Assembly (NCBI GenBank): GCA_937894105.1
Contig: CALCTI010000226.1
Span: 1-6,222 of the forward strand
DNA from: an uncultured cyanobacterium
GTDB lineage: Bacteria; Cyanobacteriota; Cyanobacteriia; CACIAM-69d
Direction: 5' to 3'
Length of the DNA stretch: 6,222 nt
The notes under the pieces are model-generated. The model saw nothing but the letters and a program-made list of their open reading frames with translations, was not told the DNA's origin and ran no database searches. The position numbers and the translations under genes were made by a program. Below, one piece after another: positions 1 through 6,222 of this stretch (its first letter is position 1; each line of letters starts with the position of its first letter).

Positions 1-80
1 TTCAAACAGACCAAGATTCAAACAGACCAAGATTCAAACAGACCAAGATTTAGATAGGGCGAGCTTTAAATAGAGCAGGC
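1..80. repeat. 16-bp tandem repeat array, partial at left edge
   Basis: Three identical copies of the 16-bp unit TTCAAACAGACCAAGA lie head to tail at 1-16, 17-32 and 33-48. Two decayed units in the same 16-bp register follow at 49-64 (about 9 of 16 matches) and 65-80 (about 11 of 16). The first copy begins at base 1, so the array probably continues to the left. The 16-bp period is not a multiple of three, so a protein repeat is unlikely. Frame 1 is nevertheless open from base 1 to a TAG at 55-57, and frame 2 to a TAG at 71-73, so the array could overlap the 3' end of an upstream gene. No function is assigned. Confidence 0.9.
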
Positions 81-97
81 GTTAAAAGAAGAAGTTC

Positions 98-137
98 GGT
101 CTCCCCCCTTAACAAGGAGAGACTAAGGGGGGAGACC
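98..137. repeat. Perfect 14-bp inverted repeat (hairpin), possible terminator
   Basis: The left arm GGTCTCCCCCCTTA (98-111) is exactly complementary to TAAGGGGGGAGACC (124-137), leaving a 12-base loop. The stem is GC-rich and would be very stable in RNA. No run of T follows on the + strand (the next bases are AGCGCC), so it is not a classic intrinsic terminator in that direction. It could end or stabilise an upstream transcript, or be a copy of a dispersed palindromic repeat. The C-run followed by TTAA resembles G/C-run palindromes scattered through many cyanobacterial genomes; this is a resemblance from memory, not a search result. Confidence 0.8.
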
Positions 138-167
138 AGCGCCTTTAGCTTTGACGAGAATTGGGCG

Positions 168-175
168 GCGATCGC
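168..175. repeat. HIP1 octamer in the dnaG upstream region
   Basis: GCGATCGC is the highly iterated palindrome HIP1, over-represented in many cyanobacterial genomes. This is the only intergenic copy in the window; five others lie inside dnaG, at 602-609, 625-632, 1036-1043, 1456-1463 and 2327-2334. It is useful mainly as a taxonomic signature. There is none downstream of 2334. Confidence 0.9.
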
Positions 176-195
176 AATTTTGGAGGATCCCCACT

Positions 196-216
196 CCCCC
201 ACCTTATTAAGGGGGG
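196..216. repeat. C-run/G-run imperfect palindrome upstream of dnaG
   Basis: CCTT (202-205) pairs with AAGG (209-212) around a 3-base ATT loop. After one A:G mismatch, CCC (198-200) pairs with GGG (214-216). The reverse complement of 202-216 matches 103-117 in the upstream hairpin at 14 of 15 bases, so both belong to one short repeat family placed in opposite orientations. The rest of 138-252 shows no gene and no convincing promoter boxes. The element ends 36 bases before the first possible dnaG start, so it could sit in the 5' leader of the dnaG transcript, but no role can be shown. Confidence 0.6.
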
Positions 217-264
217 CTTTCAAGCGATAAATGCTGATTGGTTGTTTGATTAGTGGGTTTACCT

Positions 265-2439
265 ATGCGACTGCATCCCAGCACCATCGAGGCGGTTAAG
301 GAGCGGGGCGACATTGTGGATGTGGTCTCGGAGCGAGTGGCGCTGAAAAAGCAGGGGCGTGATTTTGTGGGACTGTGCCCGTTCCACGATGACAAGTCCC
401 CCAGCTTTACGGTGAGCCCCACCAAGCAGTTTTACTATTGCTTTTCCTGTGGGGCGGGGGGTAATTCCATTAAGTTTTTGATGGAGTTGGACAAGCGATC
501 CTTTACCGATGTGGTGATGGATTTAGCCCAGCGTTTCCAGGTGCCGGTGCAGACCCTGGAGCCGGAAAAACGCCAGGAGTTGCAGCGGCAGCTTTCGGAG
601 CGCGATCGCCTGTACGAGGTTATGGCGATCGCCAGCAAATTTTACGAACATGCCCTACATCAGGTACAGGGGCACCAGGCTCTGATCTATTTGACGGAGA
701 AGCGCCAGCTAACGCCGGACATTATCCAACAATTTCAGTTGGGCTATGCGCCGGGGGGCCGGGATACCCTGTTTCGCTATTTGACGGAGCAAAAGCAGTT
801 TCCCGTGTCCATTGTGGAGGCAGCCGGGTTGGCGGTACCGCGCAAGTCGGGGCAGGGGTTTTACGACCGGTTTCGCGATCGGCTGATGATTCCCATTTGC
901 GATCCCCAGGGGCGGGTCATTGGCTTCGGCGGGCGGGGGCTAACGGACGATGCCAAGCCGAAATATTTAAACTCCCCGGAGACGGCGCTGTTTGATAAGG
1001 GGCGCACCCTGTTTGGGTTGGACAAGGCGAAGCAGGCGATCGCAAGTCGGGACGGGGCGATCGTGGTAGAGGGCTATTTTGATGTGATTGCGTTGCACGC
1101 GGCGGGGTTGAACAATGCGGTGGCGGCTTTGGGGACGGCGTTAAGTGCCACCCAGGTGAAATTACTGCTGCGGTTTACCGAATCGAAGCGGGTAGTGCTC
1201 AACTTTGACGCAGACGGGGCCGGGCAAAAGGCCACGGAGCGGGCGATCGGGGAGTTGGAAACCTTGGCCTACAACGGCGATGTGCAGTTGCGGGTGCTGA
1301 ATTTGCCGGGGGGGAAAGACGCGGATGAGTTTTTAAAAAGCCACAGCCCGTCAGCGTATTTTCAGCTTTTGGATGACGCGCCCCTCTGGCTGGATTGGCA
1401 AATTGAGCTGGCCCTAAAGGGGCAGGATTTACGCCAGGGAGATCAGTTCCAGGGGGCGATCGCTAACCTGGTCAAACTCCTAGGCAAGTTACCAAACCCG
1501 GCCCTACGCAGTCATTACACGCGCCTGTGCGCGGAACGGCTGGGGCAACAGGACAGCCGGTTTACGTTGCAGCTTGAGCAGGATTTGCGATCCCAAGTAA
1601 AGGGGCAACGGTGGCAGGGGCGATCAAAAAAATGGCAGCGCCCGGCGGATACCAGTTTGCGCCAGGAAGCTGAAGCGGAATTATTACAAATTTATTTGCA
1701 CTGTCCTGACTATCGCCCGATGGTGCGGGCGGTATTGGAGGAGCGGGAGTTGGAATTTGCCATGTCCCATCACCGGTTCCTGTGGCGGCAAATTTTACGG
1801 CTGGAGCAAAGCCAAATCGCCCTGGGGGACGGCGAAGAGGCGCTGGACTTTCGCACAGAATTGCTCAGTTCACCGGAGTTTTCCAGCGAGGATTTATTGC
1901 CTATCCAGCCCCTGTTAAATTTGGGCGAAACCCGGCGGCTGGATTTGGCGCGACCGGAGTTATCGGTGCGATCGGCGACGGCGGCCATGGAAAGTTTAGC
2001 CTGTGCCAAGCGGTGTCGCTATTTGCTAGATGCCTGGCTTAATGCCTACTTGCGCTATCAAGTACTGACTCAGAAATATCAAGAATTTTTGGATTCAGGG
2101 GACTTAGATTTAGAGTTTTTCACCCCCGACGAGAGCACATTGTCGCCGTTAGCAAAGGTCATTGACTTAAAAACCCGTCGCCAGGTGGGGGGAAGCTCCC
2201 CGACCAGCCAAGGATCTTTAGCCCTTTCTCCCCAATCCCAGCCGTTAATTCGTAACGAGGCAGAGCTGGAGGCAGCTCTGGATAAGGCGTTTAATCAACA
2301 GCAAAGCCATTTAGATGATTATTCTCGCGATCGCCAATATCTCCACCAGCTCACCCAACAGCGCCAAACCACCTACGACGACCTGACTAAGTATCCCATC
2401 GCAACGGATTGGCGAGTCACCGACGAGGACGAAGACTAG
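265..2439 (+). CDS. dnaG: DNA primase DnaG
   Basis: DnaG synthesises the short RNA primers that start leading-strand and Okazaki-fragment synthesis, working with the DnaB helicase at the fork. From ATG 265 the protein has 724 residues. An N-terminal CHC2 zinc finger (C38, H41, C59, C62) recognises template DNA. The catalytic core follows, including the stretch GFGGRGL, and carries the Toprim motifs EGYFD (E269-D273) and FDADGAG (D315, D317), which bind the catalytic metals. The region after about 430 is poorly conserved and should include the helicase-binding part. At 724 residues it is longer than most DnaG proteins (about 580-650), partly through a Ser/Pro/Gln-rich stretch near 641-660. An in-frame GTG at 253 would add four residues; a TGA at 247-249 blocks anything further upstream. 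Neither start has a clear Shine-Dalgarno sequence. ATG 265, giving MRLHP, is preferred on codon choice; family members usually carry a few residues before RLHP, so GTG 253 remains possible. Confidence 0.98.
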   Translation: MRLHPSTIEAVKERGDIVDVVSERVALKKQGRDFVGLCPFHDDKSPSFTVSPTKQFYYCFSCGAGGNSIKFLMELDKRSFTDVVMDLAQRFQVPVQTLEPEKRQELQRQLSERDRLYEVMAIASKFYEHALHQVQGHQALIYLTEKRQLTPDIIQQFQLGYAPGGRDTLFRYLTEQKQFPVSIVEAAGLAVPRKSGQGFYDRFRDRLMIPICDPQGRVIGFGGRGLTDDAKPKYLNSPETALFDKGRTLFGLDKAKQAIASRDGAIVVEGYFDVIALHAAGLNNAVAALGTALSATQVKLLLRFTESKRVVLNFDADGAGQKATERAIGELETLAYNGDVQLRVLNLPGGKDADEFLKSHSPSAYFQLLDDAPLWLDWQIELALKGQDLRQGDQFQGAIANLVKLLGKLPNPALRSHYTRLCAERLGQQDSRFTLQLEQDLRSQVKGQRWQGRSKKWQRPADTSLRQEAEAELLQIYLHCPDYRPMVRAVLEERELEFAMSHHRFLWRQILRLEQSQIALGDGEEALDFRTELLSSPEFSSEDLLPIQPLLNLGETRRLDLARPELSVRSATAAMESLACAKRCRYLLDAWLNAYLRYQVLTQKYQEFLDSGDLDLEFFTPDESTLSPLAKVIDLKTRRQVGGSSPTSQGSLALSPQSQPLIRNEAELEAALDKAFNQQQSHLDDYSRDRQYLHQLTQQRQTTYDDLTKYPIATDWRVTDEDED

Positions 2440-2491
2440 GGCGTGTCATCAATTAAGCCAGATGACACGCCCTAGCTCTCAGAGTTTTTTT
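2436..2491 (+). terminator. Probable intrinsic terminator overlapping the dnaG stop
   Basis: CTAGGGCGTGTCATC (2436-2450) is exactly complementary to GATGACACGCCCTAG (2461-2475), giving a perfect 15-bp stem with a 10-base loop. A run of seven T occurs at 2485-2491. The stem includes the dnaG stop codon TAG (2437-2439). The T-run begins nine bases after the stem rather than directly at its base, so the terminator is not textbook. It is well placed to separate dnaG from the downstream gene. The flanking CTAG on each side also fits an insertion-sequence scar. Confidence 0.7.
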
Positions 2492-2515
2492 AATTAATAT
2501 TTAGCTTATTTTCTA

Positions 2516-5500
2516 ATGCTGAGAACATCTATTGACCATAATCCAGTCATGGTAAACCCTGACATGCCTCTCTTAGAGGTTGTCAAACTAATGAGTAGAG
2601 GAGATCAAACTCAAAATCGTAAATATCTAAGTTATGTTTTGATTTCAGAAAGAGAAAAGCTGTTAGGAATTCTAACTGAGCGCGATATTGTCAAGATAAC
2701 TGCGAACAATCAAGGGTTATATTCATGTCGAGTTTCCGATGTGATGACCAAGAAAATGATTACTTCGTCGGAAGCTGAGTTAAATAATCCAATCTATATC
2801 TTATCGTTATTTAAACAGTACCGTATTCGCCACTTGCCAATTCTGAATGAATTCAATAATGTTCTCGGTGTTGTTACATCGAGCAGTATTAGAACAAACC
2901 TACAATCAACGGACTTATTTAGACTCCGTCGAGTGGAAGAGGGGATGTCAACTCAAGTTATCACAGCCTTTCCAGATCAGACTGTTTATGAATTAGTAAG
3001 ACTCATGGCTTCTCAGAGTGTGAGCTGCGTAGTGATTACAGAAAAAAACTCTGGTAAACCGATTGGCATTCTAACTGAGCGAGATATCGTTCAAATCCAA
3101 TCTCAGCAATTGGATTTGAGTAACACCTTGGCCAAAACGGTCATGAGTCAACCTCTTTATTGTCTACACCCAGATGATAATCTCTGGAACGCCCATCAAA
3201 CCATGAAGCGACTCGAGGTCAGGCGACTTGTCATTAGTGATTCCCATAATAGGTTAACTGGAATACTCACCCAAAGTAGTATTCTGGCAGCCTTAGATCC
3301 CTTGGAGATGCAAAAGACGATCACGGTTCTCCAAAAGCAGGTAGAGCAACTTCAAGATGAGCGCACTCAGTTACTTCAAAGCTATGCCTCTAATCTTGAG
3401 GATCAAGTCAAGCTTTCAGAACAAAGATTTCAGGCAATTTTCAATCAAGCCTTTCAATTTATTGGTTTGCTTGAGCCGGATGGGACATTAATTGAGGCGA
3501 ATTACACGGCTCTGAAGTTTGGCGGTTGTAAGCGAGAAGATGTTATCAACAAGCCTTTTTGGGAGGGCCCTTGGTGGCAAACCTCATTCCAGATACAGCA
3601 ACAGCTAAAAGAGGCTATACACCTTGCTGCGCAGGGGAAGTTTATCCGTTACGAAGTAAACGTTATGAGAGATAACAATCAAGTTGCCATAATTGATTTC
3701 TCTTTGCGCCCAATACAGGATGATGACGGTCAAGTCATCTTGATTATTCCTGAGGGGCGAGATATCACGGATATCAAGAAAGCTGAAGCGGCTAGACTTC
3801 AGTCTGAACAAAATTTCTCCAATCTTGCGAAAGCTGCACCGGTAGGTATTTTCCACACGGATCTAACTGGGAGCTGTCTCTATGTCAACGAACAGTGGTG
3901 TCAAATTACTGGAGTCAACCCTGAAACAGCACAAGGGAAAGGATGGCTTGAAAGAATTCACCCTGACGATCAAGGTTTGGTTGAAGAGGCATGGTACAGC
4001 GTGGAAAGTCGCGATCAGCCATTTTCCTTAGAATTCCGCTTTCGATCACCTAGTGGGAAAGTGGCTTGGGTTTATGGGCAAGCCATTACTCAAGCGGATG
4101 CCCATGGGAAAATCTGTGGATACATCGGCACAATTATGAATATTTCAGAGCGCAAGTATGCAGAGCTTGCGCTCCAGAAACTCAATGAAGAACTTGAAGC
4201 TCGAGTTGAAGAACGAACGACTGAATTAAAAATTAGTGAAGCACGATATAAATCACTCTATCAAAAAACACCTATGATGCTGCACTCTATTGACCAGGAT
4301 GGAAAAATAGAGCATGTGAGTGATTACTGGTTAAGACATTTAGGCTATAAGCCTGAAGAGGTAATAGGGCATAAGTTTATCGATTTTTTGATGCCTGACT
4401 CTCGAAAAATCGAAGAAGAACTTACCTTCCCTAATCTAAAAAAAAATGGATTCTGCCCACAAGTTAGTTATCAGATTTTAGATAAGAAAGGCTATGTCAT
4501 TGATATTTTACTTTCAGTAGTAAGCCATGAAAATATTGTTGGTCAACCCATATTTTTAGCTGTCATGCTCGATGTGACAGAAAGGAATAAATTAGAGAAA
4601 GAACTTTTTCGTGAGAAAGAATTAGCTCAAGTCACACTCCACTCAATTGGAGATGCTGTTATCACAACTAATGCATCTGGGGTCGTCGAATATATTAATC
4701 CAGTTGCAGAGCAGTTGACGGGATGGGATACCCACAGTGCTTCTGGAAAACCGTTGCCGGAAGTTTTTCATATTGTCAATGAAACAATGCGGTCACCGGT
4801 TGAAAATCCAATTGACCGAGCATTACGCGATGGAGTTGTGACAGGCTTAGCTAGTGACACCCTTTTGATTTCAAAGGATGGCACAGAATACGGTATTGAA
4901 GATTCTGCGGCACCGATCCGAGACCGCGATCAAACTATTGTTGGTGCTGTTTTAGTTTTTCATGATGTCACCCAATCTAGGCGTCTCTCCCATGAACTAT
5001 CTTGGCAAGCTAGCCACGATGATTTAACTGCGTTAGCAAATCGGCGGCACTTTGAAAGTGAGCTAGACCTTGCCCTACAAGATGTCTGTAACGAAAGCAA
5101 AGGTCATGTTCTTTGTTTTCTAGACTTAGATCAATTCAAAGTGGTTAACGATACCTGTGGTCATCTTTCAGGCGATGAACTATTACAACAGATAGCCAAG
5201 TTACTTAAGCATCATATTAGAACCGCTGATATCCTTGCTCGATTAGGAGGAGATGAATTTGGAATTCTACTGAAGCAATGCCCTCTCAAACGAGCTCAAT
5301 CCATTACTGAAAATATTCGTCAAGCAATTCATCAGCTTCGTTTTCAATGCCAAGGAAAATCCTTCAATATTGGTGTCAGCATTGGCTTGGTAGCTCTAAA
5401 TGTAGAGCATCGCTCTTTATCGGAAGTTATGAGTGAAGCCGATGCCGCTTGTTATGCCGCTAAGGAAGGTGGAAGAAATCGGATTCATACTTATCAATCC

Positions 5501-6222
5501 AATGACTCTGAATTGGTTAAGCAGAGAGGAGAACGGCGCTGGAGTATTCGTATCCGAGAGGCTTTAGAGCAAAATCAATTTTGTTTATTCTCTCAAGAAA
5601 TCGTAGAAAATACTGATTCTGATAATCCCAAGTGTTATCACGAAATTTTATTGCGAATGATGGATGAAGAGGGACAGATCATTTCTCCAGGTGTTTTTAT
5701 CCCTTCAGCAGAGCGATTCAATCTAATGAATGAGATTGATCGTTGGGTGATAGATACATTCTTCCGACATCTTTCAATGTCTTATGGTCAATCTCGTTTT
5801 CAATATAAAGAGTCTCAAGATTTATACTTTATAAATTTATCAGGCACCAGCTTAAACGATGCGTTTCTGACTTTTTTAAAAGATAAATTTACAGAGCACT
5901 CTATTCCTCCAAAAAATATTGGATTTGAAATTACAGAAACAGCTGCCATCTCACACCTTAGTCAAGCTTCTCATTTTATCAATGAGTTGAAAGCAATGGG
6001 ATGTAGCTTTGCCCTAGACGATTTTGGTAGTGGATTTTCTTCTTTTAGTTATTTAAAAACTTTACCGGTTGATTACTTGAAAATTGACGGCTCATTTATC
6101 CTTGATATTGTCGACGATCCCGCAACTTCTGCAATCGTCGAGTCGATCAACCATATTGGACATGTTTTAGACTTGAAAACAATTGCCGAGTATGTGGAAA
6201 ACGACACTTTACGGGAGCACAG
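2516..6222 (+). CDS. CBS-PAS-GGDEF-EAL c-di-GMP signalling protein (3' partial)
   Basis: Open from ATG 2516 to the right edge: 1235 codons plus two bases, no stop. An in-frame TAA at 2495 lies just upstream. No Shine-Dalgarno is seen, but the first CBS motif needs the residues from this ATG. Domains in order: two CBS pairs (about 1-125 and 140-260; each has TERD, at 54-57 and 187-190), a coiled coil (264-300), PAS1 (302-420), PAS2 (431-545), a coiled coil (546-573), PAS3 (574-690), PAS4 (700-820), GGDEF (830-993) and EAL (from about 1010). The cyclase site has GGDEF at 911-915, metal residue D870, substrate residues N878 and D887, and an inhibitory I-site RTAD at 902-905 spaced five residues before GGDEF. 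The phosphodiesterase site has EIL for EAL (E1043) with LR following, N1107, E1138, E1141, D1168-D1169, K1189 and E1225. About 25-30 residues of EAL are missing. No membrane segment or signal peptide is seen, so it is likely cytoplasmic. It probably makes and/or degrades c-di-GMP under CBS and PAS control; PAS ligands are unknown. The gene is AT-richer than dnaG and has no HIP1 site. Confidence 0.95.
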   Translation, partial: MLRTSIDHNPVMVNPDMPLLEVVKLMSRGDQTQNRKYLSYVLISEREKLLGILTERDIVKITANNQGLYSCRVSDVMTKKMITSSEAELNNPIYILSLFKQYRIRHLPILNEFNNVLGVVTSSSIRTNLQSTDLFRLRRVEEGMSTQVITAFPDQTVYELVRLMASQSVSCVVITEKNSGKPIGILTERDIVQIQSQQLDLSNTLAKTVMSQPLYCLHPDDNLWNAHQTMKRLEVRRLVISDSHNRLTGILTQSSILAALDPLEMQKTITVLQKQVEQLQDERTQLLQSYASNLEDQVKLSEQRFQAIFNQAFQFIGLLEPDGTLIEANYTALKFGGCKREDVINKPFWEGPWWQTSFQIQQQLKEAIHLAAQGKFIRYEVNVMRDNNQVAIIDFSLRPIQDDDGQVILIIPEGRDITDIKKAEAARLQSEQNFSNLAKAAPVGIFHTDLTGSCLYVNEQWCQITGVNPETAQGKGWLERIHPDDQGLVEEAWYSVESRDQPFSLEFRFRSPSGKVAWVYGQAITQADAHGKICGYIGTIMNISERKYAELALQKLNEELEARVEERTTELKISEARYKSLYQKTPMMLHSIDQDGKIEHVSDYWLRHLGYKPEEVIGHKFIDFLMPDSRKIEEELTFPNLKKNGFCPQVSYQILDKKGYVIDILLSVVSHENIVGQPIFLAVMLDVTERNKLEKELFREKELAQVTLHSIGDAVITTNASGVVEYINPVAEQLTGWDTHSASGKPLPEVFHIVNETMRSPVENPIDRALRDGVVTGLASDTLLISKDGTEYGIEDSAAPIRDRDQTIVGAVLVFHDVTQSRRLSHELSWQASHDDLTALANRRHFESELDLALQDVCNESKGHVLCFLDLDQFKVVNDTCGHLSGDELLQQIAKLLKHHIRTADILARLGGDEFGILLKQCPLKRAQSITENIRQAIHQLRFQCQGKSFNIGVSIGLVALNVEHRSLSEVMSEADAACYAAKEGGRNRIHTYQSNDSELVKQRGERRWSIRIREALEQNQFCLFSQEIVENTDSDNPKCYHEILLRMMDEEGQIISPGVFIPSAERFNLMNEIDRWVIDTFFRHLSMSYGQSRFQYKESQDLYFINLSGTSLNDAFLTFLKDKFTEHSIPPKNIGFEITETAAISHLSQASHFINELKAMGCSFALDDFGSGFSSFSYLKTLPVDYLKIDGSFILDIVDDPATSAIVESINHIGHVLDLKTIAEYVENDTLREH

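Noticed and set aside
1..48. CRISPR-like array
   Set aside because: The 16-bp units are directly adjacent with no spacers, so this is a simple tandem repeat.
207..425. Open frame on the - strand across the dnaG start (72 codons)
   Set aside because: It lies antisense to the strongly conserved DnaG zinc-finger region, has a low-complexity Ser/Thr-rich translation and no recognisable domain.
1770..2042. Overlapping open frames on both strands inside the dnaG 3' half (79 and 86 codons)
   Set aside because: Both are in alternative frames of a GC-rich real gene and their translations are compositionally biased, as expected for shadows.
2491..2515. Possible promoter for the signalling gene (TAATAT at 2495-2500)
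   Set aside because: The -10-like hexamer sits in general AT-rich sequence, there is no matching -35 box at the right distance, and it would leave almost no leader.
3605..3856. Open frame on the - strand (83 codons) inside the signalling gene
   Set aside because: It is antisense to the PAS1-PAS2 region of a continuous reading frame, with no domain, ribosome binding site or separate composition.

Overview
The window looks like cyanobacterial chromosome. The first gene is a cyanobacterial-type DNA primase. The HIP1 octamer GCGATCGC, abundant in many cyanobacterial genomes, occurs six times in the first 2.4 kb (starts at 168, 602, 625, 1036, 1456 and 2327). The second gene has the CBS/PAS/GGDEF/EAL layout common in cyanobacteria. 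Genus cannot be fixed from the sequence; a filamentous or Leptolyngbya/Pseudanabaena-like lineage is only a guess.

Layout. Positions 1-252 are intergenic and repeat-rich: a 16-bp tandem array that runs off the left edge, a perfect 14-bp inverted repeat, a HIP1 site and a second C-run/G-run palindrome. The dnaG gene follows on the + strand, ending at 2439. A perfect 15-bp inverted repeat with a downstream T-tract overlaps the dnaG stop codon and probably terminates transcription. After about 76 bp of largely AT-rich spacer, a very large gene starts at 2516 on the + strand and is still open at the right edge. It encodes at least 1235 residues of a soluble c-di-GMP signalling protein: four CBS motifs, four PAS domains, a GGDEF diguanylate cyclase domain and an EAL phosphodiesterase domain, cut about 25-30 residues before its expected end.

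The two genes are same-strand neighbours, but nothing suggests a shared pathway. DnaG makes primers at the replication fork; the second protein would sense adenine nucleotides and small ligands or redox state and adjust c-di-GMP. The likely terminator and the sharp change in base composition (dnaG is GC-rich with HIP1 sites, the signalling gene is AT-richer with none) argue for separate transcription units, and possibly different histories.

I did not find a convincing previously undescribed system. The observations most worth a second look are the palindrome at the dnaG stop codon, which could also be a collapsed insertion-sequence scar, the repeat cluster upstream of dnaG, the composition break, and a c-di-GMP enzyme in which both opposing active sites look intact.
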